A DNA stretch of 64,000 nt from CATOSK01 sp034423195 (lineage in GTDB: Bacteria; Chloroflexota; Dehalococcoidia; Lucifugimonadales; UBA3495): contig DAOUIZ010000061.1 in the NCBI GenBank assembly GCA_034423195.1, positions 1 to 64,000 on the forward strand. The letters run 5' to 3'. Below the pieces are notes generated by a model. It saw only the letters and a list, made by a program, of their open reading frames with translations. It had not been told where the DNA came from and searched no databases. Positions within the stretch are counted from its first letter, which is position 1. The number at the start of each line of letters is the position of its first letter. Position numbers and translations under genes: made by a program. Of the stretch, positions 1 through 9,340 are shown piece by piece.

Positions 1-3000
1 AGAATGGGGAGAATGCTGGCCCCGATCTGCTGACCGGCCCAGGTTCCCAGCCCGATTCCGCAGGCGACCACCAGGAAAAGACTGAACCACACCACGCCGT
101 TGACCTGGGGACGCGATGAGCCGATGGTTCTCAGCAGGGCAAACTCGGTCTGCCGTTCCCTGGTGTCGGTGTACGAGAAAAGCACCACCCCGGAAGCGCT
201 GGCCAGGACCAGGGCCAGGAACATCAACACGAGGAGGCCGCCCCAGCTGGCGTTGGTCAGCGGCTGTCCGGCCCGCTCCTGGACCAGGACCCGCGACTCC
301 CGGGCATCCTGCACCCGGTAGCCCTGGTCCGCCAGGGCGGCGTAGATGGCTTCCACCCGGTCTCCCCCGGGGGACTGCCCATCGCCGTTCTCTCCCCCGG
401 CCTCTCCTGCGGCCTGTCCCGCGGCGTCTCCTTCTGAAGGGGGCCCGAGGTCTGAAGGAGGCCCGAAGTCGGCCCATAGCTCGTTGGGGCCGGTGACAAC
501 CCTCCGGTTGTGCCGGTTGGCGTAGTGCAGGAATCCTCCCAGGTCGGCGACCACGAAGGGATGCTCCTGGGGGTCCAGCGTCGGGAAGAAGTCCGCCACG
601 GCCACCACCCTGATGGGGATGGCGAAGGTGGACGCGCCCAGGGAAATCTCGTCGCCCACCCGGGCTTGCGCCGCCTCCAGCATCCCCGGGCTTGCGATGG
701 CAGGCAGGGGCTCGGCGGGAGCGCCGTACCTGATCCCCAGCAGGCCGGTGCCGCCGGGAGACCAGCTGAACCGGGTTGAAGCTTCCGACCCGTCCCTGGT
801 TACCGACCGGCTCAGGTCAACGCTCTGCAGCCCCGGCCGCACCAAGTCGGCGACGGGCTGCCACCCCTCCCCGGTTTGGAAAGAGTCCAGGGCCGCTTCC
901 CCGGAGGGCGTCACGGCGGCGAGGTTGTCCAGGAAGACCGACCCGGCCCCCGCCGTCCCCCGGCGCCCGGAAATGTGCAGGGACAACAGCGTAAAGGGCG
1001 GTTCGAGGGTAATGGAAGGAGAGGCGGACAGCCGCCGCTGGGCCGCCGACAGGGGGGGCGGTTCGATTGCTGCTTCCAGCTTCTGCCATCCCCGTTCCTC
1101 GAGAACGCCTAAATCCACGTCAATGTACTGGCCCGCGCTGTCGCGTATGCGCGCCGACAGGGACAACCTGGCCCGGGGACGGTCCGGGTGCGCCCACACC
1201 GACAGCCCGGTGGCATCCCGGGGGAGGCGTATCCCGTCATCGCCGAAGGCCGGGTCGGCGGGGGTTATGGCCTTCATCAGCTCCGGCAGGTCCAGTTGTT
1301 CGGCGAAGTCGTTCCGGTACCACGCGGCGTCCGGGAACTTGTCGGCCTCGATTGCCAGCGCGGTGGCGCGGGTGGTGGTGAATCCTTCGGTGAGGGGACG
1401 CGCGTTGACCCGGCGTCCCTCGGCGGCGGACTGGACCAGGCCCCTGGAAACCAGCAGGTCCGGCAGTCCCAGGCTCGCGCTGGAGGCCGCGCTGCCGTTG
1501 TGCTGGACCCACAGGTCGGCCCCGGCTTCGTAGTGCGCCCGGTCCCGCTGGCTCCGGTCCAGGGTCGCGCTGAAGGCGCTCCCGATTACTCCCAATGCCG
1601 TCGCCAGCATCAGCAGGATAACCAGGCTTCCCGGGGTAACCGGGTCCCGGGACACCCGGCGCAGCCCCTGCACCAGCCAGACCGGCCCGATCACCTCCAT
1701 GCTCCGGGCCAGGAGACCCACGACGATGGGGAAGAAGCGGAGCACCACCAGCCCCAGCGCCAGCAGCCCCAGCACCGGTCCCAGGAGGAGCGAATAGTCA
1801 ACCGAGAGGTCCTGCTCGCCGGTGGCCCGCACCAGGAAGGACCCCCGCGCCTGGGTCTGCCACCAGACCAGTCCGATGATCAGCAGGAGCAGAATGTCCA
1901 GGTAGTACCGCTGGAAGAAGGGAGCGGTGCCTGGCCGGGCCCCTCCCTGCCTGAACTCCACTATCCCCCGCCGGGCGGCAACCAGCGTCGACAGGGTCAG
2001 GACGGCGACCGCCAGGGCGGCTCCCGCCAGCCCCAGCAGGAAGGCCCCCGGCGTGACCCCGAAACCCAGGTCGGCCTCCACGTGGAAGAACAGTCCCCCC
2101 AGCACCTTGGCCACCGCCGGGGAAATCAGCGTCCCCACTATCACCGCCGGCACTGCCAGCAACATCCCCTCCACCAGCACCAGCACCCCAATCTGCCAGG
2201 TGGTGGAACCCCGGCTGCGGAGCATGGCGATCTCCGCCCCCCTGGAGCGGATGGTCAGGCTCGCCACCAGGGCCAGGTAGTAGGCCAGGATCCCGGTCAC
2301 CAGGAAAACCATCAGGAACAGCGGAATCCGCGCCAGCAGCAATTGCTCCGAATACGCGTCCAGCACCCGGTCCAGCTTGATGGTCGCCCCCCCGTTCTGC
2401 AGGTTCGCCGCCACATCCGCCCGAATCAGCCGAAGCTCCCGCTGGACATCTTCTACCCGCGACGCTTCCAGTCCTGACCGGTCCAGATGGAACACCCATG
2501 TGGTGTTGGTGTGGGTCCCGGCAAAGACGGCGCCGACCTGTTGCTGCAGGGCGTTCTCGTCGGCAAAGAGCGGCACGATGGTCCACCGCTCGTTGCTGTA
2601 GCTGAAGTCCTTGTCCAGGCCCTCCCAGAATTCCCCGCCGGGGTCCAACCGCTGGAAGATGCCGGTTATCTCGACATCAAGGGAGGATGCAGCATCCCGC
2701 CCGGTGGCGGGCAGCACCGTCAAGACGTCTCCCACCCCCAGTTCCAGCAGGCTCGAGCCCAATTCCTCGACGACAACTTCCAACCGGCCTTCCGGGGATG
2801 GACCTGCCCCGGGCCAGCGTCCTTCCAGAAGCTCGGTCCGTTCCGGGTCGCCAAGGGCCGTGGTGTGCTGTATCTTCCCCCTGGGTCTCAGGTCGTCCGC
2901 AAGTTCGAGCTGAGGATGCCCCGAAAAATAAAAGGTGGCAGTCTCGAACAGGCGGATGCTGCTGGCGGTCACGCCCTCCAACCGGGGAACTACCCGCGTA

Positions 3001-3278
3001 TCGACAAATTCGATGCTGGACTCATAACGGGGAGTTCTCCCCTGGACCTGGGGGTCGTCCAGATCGTTGAAGACCCGCACCCAGATATTGGCTTCCTCGG
3101 GAGTGGCCTGTTGCAGGGAACGCCGCAGGGCCGCTTCGGCCAGAAGGTCGGAGAAGACCACGCTGCTGGCCAGCAGGGCAACGGCCAGGAGAATGCCCAA
3201 CAGCAGCACCATTTCCAACTGCCAGTGAGCGGACAACCGCTTGCGCGCGATTATGTATGCAAGGTGAAGGAGGGACAC
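1..3278 (-). CDS. FtsX-type ABC transporter permease, C-terminus cut by window edge
   Basis: A continuous minus-strand frame runs from GTG at 3278 to the window edge, about 1092 codons. The start follows directly after an in-frame TAA and begins M-S-L-L-H-L-A-Y-I-I-A-R. An N-terminal membrane segment (near residues 25-40) is followed by a large extracytoplasmic region, then a block of membrane helices with the FtsX-like run LTIRSRGAEIAMLRSRGSTT. Near the left edge the second FtsX domain appears (TDTRERQTEFALLRTIGSSR) followed by further helices. This double-FtsX layout fits permeases of the MacB/LolC type that work with a separate ATPase. It lies 14 bp downstream of a paralogous permease, so the two probably form a heterodimer and an operon. 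No ATPase gene is in the window. The product may be lipoprotein, lipid or peptide export, but the substrate cannot be read from the sequence. Confidence 0.85.
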   Translation of the reverse strand, partial: MSLLHLAYIIARKRLSAHWQLEMVLLLGILLAVALLASSVVFSDLLAEAALRRSLQQATPEEANIWVRVFNDLDDPQVQGRTPRYESSIEFVDTRVVPRLEGVTASSIRLFETATFYFSGHPQLELADDLRPRGKIQHTTALGDPERTELLEGRWPGAGPSPEGRLEVVVEELGSSLLELGVGDVLTVLPATGRDAASSLDVEITGIFQRLDPGGEFWEGLDKDFSYSNERWTIVPLFADENALQQQVGAVFAGTHTNTTWVFHLDRSGLEASRVEDVQRELRLIRADVAANLQNGGATIKLDRVLDAYSEQLLLARIPLFLMVFLVTGILAYYLALVASLTIRSRGAEIAMLRSRGSTTWQIGVLVLVEGMLLAVPAVIVGTLISPAVAKVLGGLFFHVEADLGFGVTPGAFLLGLAGAALAVAVLTLSTLVAARRGIVEFRQGGARPGTAPFFQRYYLDILLLLIIGLVWWQTQARGSFLVRATGEQDLSVDYSLLLGPVLGLLALGLVVLRFFPIVVGLLARSMEVIGPVWLVQGLRRVSRDPVTPGSLVILLMLATALGVIGSAFSATLDRSQRDRAHYEAGADLWVQHNGSAASSASLGLPDLLVSRGLVQSAAEGRRVNARPLTEGFTTTRATALAIEADKFPDAAWYRNDFAEQLDLPELMKAITPADPAFGDDGIRLPRDATGLSVWAHPDRPRARLSLSARIRDSAGQYIDVDLGVLEERGWQKLEAAIEPPPLSAAQRRLSASPSITLEPPFTLLSLHISGRRGTAGAGSVFLDNLAAVTPSGEAALDSFQTGEGWQPVADLVRPGLQSVDLSRSVTRDGSEASTRFSWSPGGTGLLGIRYGAPAEPLPAIASPGMLEAAQARVGDEISLGASTFAIPIRVVAVADFFPTLDPQEHPFVVADLGGFLHYANRHNRRVVTGPNELWADFGPPSDLGPPSEGDAAGQAAGEAGGENGDGQSPGGDRVEAIYAALADQGYRVQDARESRVLVQERAGQPLTNASWGGLLVLMFLALVLASASGVVLFSYTDTRERQTEFALLRTIGSSRPQVNGVVWFSLFLVVACGIGLGTWAGQQIGASILPI

Positions 3279-3292
3279 TTAAAACACCGGCA

Positions 3293-6200
3293 TTATTCGG
3301 AGTTCCGCAGTATATCAGAGGGGCGCAGCCGCGCGGCCGAACCGGCCGCCACAACCACGGCCAGCACAGCGGCCACGGACAGGGCAGCGACCGTCACCAG
3401 GATTATTGCCGGTTGCTGGGTGAACACCACCGGGGGAATTATGTCGCGTCCACTAGGGGTTGTGTCCAGGAAGCTCAATGTCCAGCGGGCCAGCAGATAT
3501 CCGACTGCTCCTCCAGACACCAGCCCTACCACGGTAACCACGATCCTCTCCAGCATCAGGGACAGCCACATCTGCGCCTGGGAAAACCCCAAGGCCCTGG
3601 TGACGGTGAGGTCAACCCGGGAATTGTGGACCGCGACCACGGCGTGGGCGCCCAGGGCAACGGCCACCACCAGGGCCAGGGCGGAGATGCTCAAGAAAGT
3701 AAGGCCGTTCCAACCGCCTCCCGATAACGGGTCCCTCCGGGCAGCGTCCACCCGGACGTCGCGGTCCTGGATACGGGCGGTGCGGGGAAGGGCTTCGCGG
3801 AGGGAGGCAATGACCGCGTCCCGGTCGGCATTGTCGTCGACGCCGACCCAGAACTCGCCTGGCTTCTGCCGGTTTCCGGTGGCGCGGTGGAGGTAGGTGT
3901 TGAACTCCTCCAGGGAGACGATGAGGAAGCGGCGGGAGGTGGTGGTTATGGTGGGAAAGAAGTCGGTGGTGCCGCTGATTATCAATGGCACCAGGGTGCG
4001 GCCGATGTGGACCCGCACCAGCTGGCCCCGCTGGAAACCGGGTCCGCCGACGGCGGGTAGGGGATAGGGGCCGGGGGGAGCCAGGATGCCGCGGGCCTCG
4101 CCGCCCAGGGCTTCAATCCAGGCGAACCGGAGGCCGGCGGAACCGGAGCGGGCCGCGCCGTCGGACACCAGCACCCGGTCCGGCTCATCGCCGGAGTGGG
4201 GGAAGGCCACCCACCGCTGGGGGCCCTCGAAGCTTTCGATGACCCGGTCCGGCCCAGGCAGCGCCGTCAGGTCGGGCAGGGCGGTGACGTCATCGACGTC
4301 GACGCTGCCGGGAGGCATCCGGGAAACCGTGGGCCCGGTGATCATCAACGCCTGCAGAGTGACGGGATGGGTGAGGACCGAGTCCTCGGGGACCTCGGCT
4401 TCCATGAAAAACCATCCGGGGACCCGGCTGCGGCCGATGGGCAGTTCGCCCATTTCCAGGTTGCGGTGATGCCCGCCGGCACCCTCGACGCGCCCCCAGA
4501 GCTTGTACGCCTGGGCCAGCCCCTGGGCCTCCATGCTGTCCGCGTTGACCCAAACGCCGATGCGGCGGGTGTTTTCCGGCATGGGTATTCCGGAGGCCAC
4601 CTCCCAGCCGGTCCCGGTGAGGGCGGCCGAGCCTCCCCGCAGGGGGACCAACAGCTCGGACAGGGTCTCGCTTTCATTGGAGAAATCGTCGCGGAACCAT
4701 CCCGCGTGGGGCATGGTCAACGACTCCACGCCAAGCAGGGTCAGCGACGGGCCAACGGACCCCTCGACGGCCCGCACGGAGTCGCGGAACAAGGGGCTGA
4801 CGGCGGTCACCCCGGGGATGGAAGCCAGCTCACGGGTGCGGGCCTCCCGCTGGGACTCGGCGAAGGTGAATCCGGTGAGGACGAGGTCGCCGCCACTGCG
4901 GAACAGAGCCTGTTCCTGCTGGCTGCGGGAGAGGGTGGACTGGAAGGCCGCGCCGAACACTCCCAGGGCGGCGGCCAGCATTACCAAGACGGCCAGGGAG
5001 CCGTAGGCCAGGGGAGCCCGGGCCATGCGGACCAGGGAGAAGGTGACCCAGGAAGGGGCGGCCAGCCCGGAGAGCCACGCCAGGAACCGGACCAGCGGAG
5101 GCAACACCCGGAGCAGGATGAAGGCGGCGGCCAGCAGGGCAACCGCCGGGCCGAGAAGCAGGACAGGCTCCAGCTCGACCCCGGTGCCGGACAATGCTCT
5201 TCCCACCAGGCCGTCCTGTCCCTGGGCCTGCCAGAGGAGGAAGCCGAGGACGCCAACGGCAAGGACATCGACGTAGTAGCGGTGCAGCAGCGGGACGGCC
5301 GGGGGGCGGGCGCGGGCGCGGAGGAACTCCAGTATCTCCATGCGGGCCAAGCCAACGTTGGAAACGAGGAGGACCGCGGCACTGAGCAAACCGGCGCCGG
5401 CGGCCATGGCGAACATATCCCAGGACAGTCCTACGGGAATCCCGCCGGCGTCTCCCCCGAGAGGGTTGATGGTGCCAAGAAGCCACTGGTGGGCCACCAC
5501 CATAGCCAGGAAGGGAGCGATGACCAGGGCGGCCAGCACGGCGACGCCCTGTCCCAGCATGAGCAGTCCGGCCACCTGGAAAGGAGCGGCGCCGCGGCTG
5601 CGGAGACGGCTGGCCTCATCGCTGCGGGTCTGGGCCAGGAGGCCCACCACCACGGTGAGGAAATACAACACCACCAAGGAGACCAGGGACAGGAACAGGA
5701 ACACGGGAACTCGGGCCAGGGTCAGGTCGCGCTGGTAGGTGGCGAGCAACCCGGTGCCGCGGCTGTTTTCCAGCAGAGTCAGGACGGTGGAGCGGGGAAT
5801 CTGCTTGTTGATGTCCCCTTCCAGCCCGTTCAGGGCATCCCGGCTCGCCTGGACGTTGTCCACCGTTATGACGCCGCTGTCTACGAAGATGAACCACTCG
5901 TAGTCGCCGACCAGCCAGGGATAGCGGGCGCCCATGCCGTCGAAGAAGGCCCTTTCGGTGACGTAGAAGGGTATCAGAGGGTTGTCGCCGTAGTCCTGGA
6001 CGTTGAAGTACAGGGCCGAGCCCATCCAGTATTCCGCCAGGGTGTCGACGGGTTCGGCTATTCCGACGATGTTGAGGTAGATCCCCTCGGAAAGGTCGTT
6101 GTAGAAGGGGGCCAACTGGACTTTGGAACCCACGGGCAGGTTCATCACGGAGGAGACGGACGGGCCGATTATGGCATCCATCTCGACGCCGTTGTCGCGG

Positions 6201-6664
6201 AACACCGGATCTGGGGAGGGCCACTGGCCGTCAATCAGACGGGTGTTTTCCTGGAATTCGGTGAGGAAGAAGGGGCGTCCCACCGGTCCGGGGACGGTCG
6301 GGTTTTCCGAGTCGGGGTTGATGACGAGGGGCAGGTCGGGCTGGCCCCGGCCATGCCGCTGGAGGTCGCGGACGAGGTAGGAAACGTGGCCGGTGATGGT
6401 GTCTTCGACCAGGGAGCGCAGGCTGTCGTAGTCGGCCCCGCCGACGGGGCGGTTCTGGACGGTGAGCCGGATGTTGAGGACGCCCTGGGAAGCGGAGGCC
6501 AGGGAGTGCTGGAGGCCGCCTTCCGCCAGTCCCCGGGAGTAGACTGCGCCGACGGCCATCAGGGTGGCCGCGGCCAGGACACCGATGAAGGTGACGACCA
6601 GGGAGGCCCAGGATGCCTTCAGGTGGAAGGGCAGCAGCCAGAGGAGGAGAGTAGTTCTACCCAT
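3293..6664 (-). CDS. FtsX-type ABC transporter permease, full length
   Basis: This 1123-residue protein starts with an N-terminal signal-anchor helix (residues about 16-38, LVVTFIGVLAAATLMAVGAV). A long extracytoplasmic region follows, then a first FtsX block near residues 325-480 (LAQTRSDEASRLRSRGAAPF). A middle pair of helices comes next, then a second extracytoplasmic region, and a C-terminal FtsX block near residues 985-1110 (HNSRVDLTVTRALGFSQAQM). The double-FtsX architecture is that of MacB/LolCE-like permeases. It is upstream of, and nearly touching, the paralogous permease that runs off the left edge, so the pair likely forms one heteromeric transporter. Substrate unknown. The ATG at 6664 was chosen because the anchor helix follows it immediately. 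Confidence 0.88.
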   Translation of the reverse strand: MGRTTLLLWLLPFHLKASWASLVVTFIGVLAAATLMAVGAVYSRGLAEGGLQHSLASASQGVLNIRLTVQNRPVGGADYDSLRSLVEDTITGHVSYLVRDLQRHGRGQPDLPLVINPDSENPTVPGPVGRPFFLTEFQENTRLIDGQWPSPDPVFRDNGVEMDAIIGPSVSSVMNLPVGSKVQLAPFYNDLSEGIYLNIVGIAEPVDTLAEYWMGSALYFNVQDYGDNPLIPFYVTERAFFDGMGARYPWLVGDYEWFIFVDSGVITVDNVQASRDALNGLEGDINKQIPRSTVLTLLENSRGTGLLATYQRDLTLARVPVFLFLSLVSLVVLYFLTVVVGLLAQTRSDEASRLRSRGAAPFQVAGLLMLGQGVAVLAALVIAPFLAMVVAHQWLLGTINPLGGDAGGIPVGLSWDMFAMAAGAGLLSAAVLLVSNVGLARMEILEFLRARARPPAVPLLHRYYVDVLAVGVLGFLLWQAQGQDGLVGRALSGTGVELEPVLLLGPAVALLAAAFILLRVLPPLVRFLAWLSGLAAPSWVTFSLVRMARAPLAYGSLAVLVMLAAALGVFGAAFQSTLSRSQQEQALFRSGGDLVLTGFTFAESQREARTRELASIPGVTAVSPLFRDSVRAVEGSVGPSLTLLGVESLTMPHAGWFRDDFSNESETLSELLVPLRGGSAALTGTGWEVASGIPMPENTRRIGVWVNADSMEAQGLAQAYKLWGRVEGAGGHHRNLEMGELPIGRSRVPGWFFMEAEVPEDSVLTHPVTLQALMITGPTVSRMPPGSVDVDDVTALPDLTALPGPDRVIESFEGPQRWVAFPHSGDEPDRVLVSDGAARSGSAGLRFAWIEALGGEARGILAPPGPYPLPAVGGPGFQRGQLVRVHIGRTLVPLIISGTTDFFPTITTTSRRFLIVSLEEFNTYLHRATGNRQKPGEFWVGVDDNADRDAVIASLREALPRTARIQDRDVRVDAARRDPLSGGGWNGLTFLSISALALVVAVALGAHAVVAVHNSRVDLTVTRALGFSQAQMWLSLMLERIVVTVVGLVSGGAVGYLLARWTLSFLDTTPSGRDIIPPVVFTQQPAIILVTVAALSVAAVLAVVVAAGSAARLRPSDILRNSE

Positions 6665-7080
6665 TGGCTCCGGCTGCCTATTGAAAGGGAACGGGGGTAA
6701 TGGGGATGAGGGGAAGGCCGAACATGGTTTCCAAGTCTACTGTCTAAAAGGCGGTTTGGGAATAGCGATGCCGGTGCGCGACAGGGCGATGGGAGGAGGG
6801 CTGGTTTGGCCGAACTTACGGTGGATGGGGGCGGGATACGGTGTGGGAAGGTCCTGCGGGGGAGCTGGGGTTACGTTGGGGGATGCATCCCCCAAACCCC
6901 CGGGATGGGGCATGATGCTGCCAAATACAATGATTAAAAATGGCATGGATGGGTGTCAAGCTGCGGCACCTGCATGGTGGTGTTTTTTGGATGCGACAGC
7001 CCTGGGATACGAGGGAAGGGCAAAACTCTATACAGTTTTGGGATTGGTTGCGGAACCGGGGGTGAGTCTTCGGAGGGTGG
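6665..7080. other. Intergenic stretch without a supported gene
   Basis: About 415 bases separate the ABC permease start from the end of the small three-gene operon. Open frames here are short and have no recognisable domain. The only clear structure is one copy of the 20-bp palindromic repeat at 6876-6895 within a wider G/C-rich inverted context (about 6867-6901). Confidence 0.6.
6876..6895. repeat. Palindromic repeat family B, copy 1 (GATGCATC type)
   Basis: The sequence is the perfect 20-bp palindrome TTGGGGGATGCATCCCCCAA. It is preceded by GGGGTTACG and followed by ACCCCCG, so an outer G-run/C-run pair nests around the inner stem. Five more copies lie at 17097, 22060, 23650, 35481 and 52090, all in non-coding positions. 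Confidence 0.9.
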
Positions 7081-7350
7081 TTATTCGGCTGAGTGCCACA
7101 GCTCCAGGAAACGGTTGCGGGACAGTGGGCAATCTACGAGCTCCTGGAGTTGGGCTGTGGTGAGTCTAAGTCGGTGAGCTGTGTCGCGGATGATGAGGTT
7201 TCTCAGTTGCCCTCTTTGGGAGTGAGAGAATTTTGCCGCTCTGAAGGTCTCTCCGTCGATATTGACCCAGAAGTAGATGTGGTGTCTTTTTCGGTCCTCT
7301 TCGGCGTCCAGTTTTCGCCTTAATGCTCGCCGCAACTCTCGGGCATCCAT
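7081..7350 (-). CDS. Small basic protein of unknown function, third gene of a three-gene operon
   Basis: This 89-residue protein is rich in Arg and Lys at its N-terminus (RELRRALRRKLDAEEDRKRH), followed by a predicted beta segment (HIYFWVNIDGETF) and a helical tail. I do not recognise the family. The short length, basic character and position behind two other small genes suggest a toxin/antitoxin-like or nucleic-acid-binding role, but that is inference. ATG at 7350 lies 1 bp after the stop of the preceding gene, so the two are likely translationally coupled. Confidence 0.6.
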   Translation of the reverse strand: MDARELRRALRRKLDAEEDRKRHHIYFWVNIDGETFRAAKFSHSQRGQLRNLIIRDTAHRLRLTTAQLQELVDCPLSRNRFLELWHSAE

Positions 7351-7351
7351 A

Positions 7352-7723
7352 TTAATCGGTGGGATTCAGCAGGATCAGGGATCGCAGGCTTTCCAGGTCC
7401 TCCATGGCGGGAGGGCCGAGTTTATGCTGGCGCTCTTCCAATGATTCCAGGTACTCGGAAAGGGAGGTCAGGAGGTCTCTGACGGCTTCTTGCTCACTGT
7501 TTCCGAGTCCGTATTCGGGTATATCGGGTTGAAGATGGGTTGTGACTTCCCATCCCTCGGGTGATGATGAAGTATTGATTAAGAGTGAGGTTTTGAGTTT
7601 AGCGTTACTCCACGAGTAACCCTTGGGAAGCAGGAGGATTCCTCCGCTTGCTGTGGGTATTGGCGAGGAGGTACTGCCGGAGCGGTAGGTAGGGTTTCCA
7701 GAGGCTAGGAGGGCGGTGGTCAT
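7352..7723 (-). CDS. Small protein of unknown function, middle gene of a three-gene operon
   Basis: The start chosen is ATG at 7723 (MTTALLASGNPTYRSG), which overlaps the TGA of the upstream gene in an ATGA. A start further upstream would run deep into that gene. The 123-residue product has no recognisable catalytic motif. Its C-terminal third is helical and acidic (EQEAVRDLLTSLSEYLESLE), resembling the tail of HicB-like or DUF1902-like proteins that read 'ALRDLLESLAEYLE', but the match is too weak for a family call. Tight coupling on both sides implies one transcript for the three genes at 7081-8052. Confidence 0.6.
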   Translation of the reverse strand: MTTALLASGNPTYRSGSTSSPIPTASGGILLLPKGYSWSNAKLKTSLLINTSSSPEGWEVTTHLQPDIPEYGLGNSEQEAVRDLLTSLSEYLESLEERQHKLGPPAMEDLESLRSLILLNPTD

Positions 7724-8052
7724 TCTCTTGCTCTTATCTGGTTCCAGAAATTGGCCCATTGTTCGGGTGAGATTGCGAGTTGGCGGAATATCTCATCCGT
7801 GGGATCGTAGCTGGCTCCCGTTCGTTCTTCCTCGGCCATGATAGTTCTGGCCATGTTGAACAGCAATGTCTTGATATGTTCGTTGCTCATTCGGACGGTT
7901 CCCACGAGCAGTTTTTGGTCTTGGGGGTCGTCTTCGACAGGGATGGTGGAGCGAATGGCAGGTTGCAGGTGGAAGGAGATGGCTATGCCCCAATGGTTCA
8001 TCCAGTAAGTTACGTAATCCGAGTAGATGTCGAATGGTTCTGACTGGGGCAT
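7720..8052 (-). CDS. Small protein resembling the DUF3467 type, first gene of a three-gene operon
   Basis: The open frame extends far upstream, but the codons above ATG 8052 look like non-coding sequence, so I start at MPQSEPFDIYSDYV. The product has 110 residues. An N-terminal beta-rich half (WGIAISFHLQPAI... LLVGTVRMSNEHIKTLLF) ends in a helix, a pattern reminiscent of DUF3467 proteins, where an 'MSPEHAKRL' motif precedes a helix. No catalytic residues are evident. It overlaps the next gene by ATGA and is divergent from the luciferase-like gene at 8339, with a 286-bp gap that should hold promoters for both. Confidence 0.55.
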   Translation of the reverse strand: MPQSEPFDIYSDYVTYWMNHWGIAISFHLQPAIRSTIPVEDDPQDQKLLVGTVRMSNEHIKTLLFNMARTIMAEEERTGASYDPTDEIFRQLAISPEQWANFWNQIRARE

Positions 8053-8338
8053 TTGGATTCTCACCCACTGGCAATTTGTAGTGTCGGTGTGGTTGTTGAT
8101 TGTAGCACACAAAAAGCGTCGGGTAAGCTGAAGGAGAATGCGGTGTGGTCGGGGGAGCCGTTCCTGCGGGTAAGGGCGGGAGAGGAGAATGGTATGACTC
8201 CAGACAGCTTTCGCCCCGACGTCTTCAGGACACCGGGAGCAGGGTTCTTCGGACCGGTCTGCATCGACCCGGCGTCGCATGGATGGTAGTATCGGCGCAG
8301 CGATAAGACCCAGCAATAAGACCCGAGGAGGTGCGACC

Positions 8339-9184
8339 ATGGATATTGGAATCACGGCGAGAATTTCATCGAACTCGCGGGACCCGGCCGAGCTGGCGAA
8401 GCGGGCGGAGGAGTTGGGGTTTGAGTCTTTCTGGCTGCCGGAACACCCCATCCTGCCGGTCAACCCCACCTCGCGCTACGCCGGTACGCCGGACGGGTCC
8501 ATTCCGCCCTCGATGGGCGATATCGGGGACCCGTTGATTGCCCTGGCGAGGGCGTCAGCGGCCACCAGCACCATCAAGCTGGGCACGGCCATCAGCCTGG
8601 TCCCCGAGCACCATCCCCTGCTCCACGCCAAGCAGATCGCCACGCTGGACCGGGTTTCCAACGGAAGGTTCCTGTTCGGGATCGGAGCGGGCTGGCTGCG
8701 GGAGGAAACGGAGATCATGGGCGGGGATTTTTCGCACCGCTGGGGCCAGACCCGAGAGCATATCCTGGCGATGAAGCGGCTCTGGACGGAGGAAGAGGCG
8801 GAGTTTCACGGCCGCTTCGTGGACTTTCCCGCCGTCAGGTGCTCCCCCAAGCCGGTGCAGGACCCCCACCCGCCGGTGTACCTGGGAGGGTTTGCCGCCA
8901 ACGTCTTCAAGCGGGTGGTGGAGTGGGGAGACGGCTGGATGCCGGTGCGGGTGGACGAGGATCAGGTGAGGCAGGGCCGCGCCACCCTGGACGAACTGGC
9001 CGAGACCGCCGGCAGGGACCCCCGGTCCATCCGCCTGATGGTGTGCAACGTTCGGCCGGACGCCGATTTAATAGGGCGGCTGGAGTCGGCGGGCGCTGAC
9101 CGGGTGACGGTGGCGCTGCGCACCGATGCGGCGGATGAGTCCCTGGAAGAGATGGAGAAGGTGGCGGGGGCGGTGATTGGGTAG
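8339..9184 (+). CDS. F420-dependent luciferase-like oxidoreductase (TIGR03619 type)
   Basis: The start at ATG 8339 is set by a strong GAGGAGGTG ribosome site just upstream. The 281-residue product has the bacterial luciferase-like fold: the early motif 'AEELGFESFWLPEHP', then 'IKLGTAISLVPEHHPLLHAKQIATLD', the flavin-pocket region 'GRFLFGIGAGWLREE', and 'PVYLGGF' near the middle. These are typical of TIGR03619 F420-dependent oxidoreductases. It probably oxidises or reduces small organic substrates in the cytoplasm; the substrate is not predictable. A second family member lies at 46921. It is a single-gene unit followed by a convergent dehydrogenase. Confidence 0.9.
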   Translation: MDIGITARISSNSRDPAELAKRAEELGFESFWLPEHPILPVNPTSRYAGTPDGSIPPSMGDIGDPLIALARASAATSTIKLGTAISLVPEHHPLLHAKQIATLDRVSNGRFLFGIGAGWLREETEIMGGDFSHRWGQTREHILAMKRLWTEEEAEFHGRFVDFPAVRCSPKPVQDPHPPVYLGGFAANVFKRVVEWGDGWMPVRVDEDQVRQGRATLDELAETAGRDPRSIRLMVCNVRPDADLIGRLESAGADRVTVALRTDAADESLEEMEKVAGAVIG

Positions 9185-9243
9185 GGTCGGCTCGTAAGCG
9201 AGGGGATTGCCGGATGGTCTGATCCGACGCAACGGGAGTCTGG

Positions 9244-9263
9244 ATTCCCGCCTGCGCGGGAAT
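9244..9263. repeat. Short hairpin repeat ATTCCCGC-type
   Basis: ATTCCCGCCTGCGCGGGAAT is a 20-bp inverted repeat lying between two convergent genes. It belongs to the widely scattered 'attcccgc...gcgggaat' intergenic hairpin type, and related pieces occur near 44065 and 51835-52026. It may act as a weak bidirectional terminator. Confidence 0.55.
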
Positions 9264-9340
9264 GACGGGAGAGTAGACGCAGGGGGTGACGTTCCTGCGC
9301 GAGAGAAAGCGGTTCCCGGTTGCGTCCCTGGATGCCCGGG

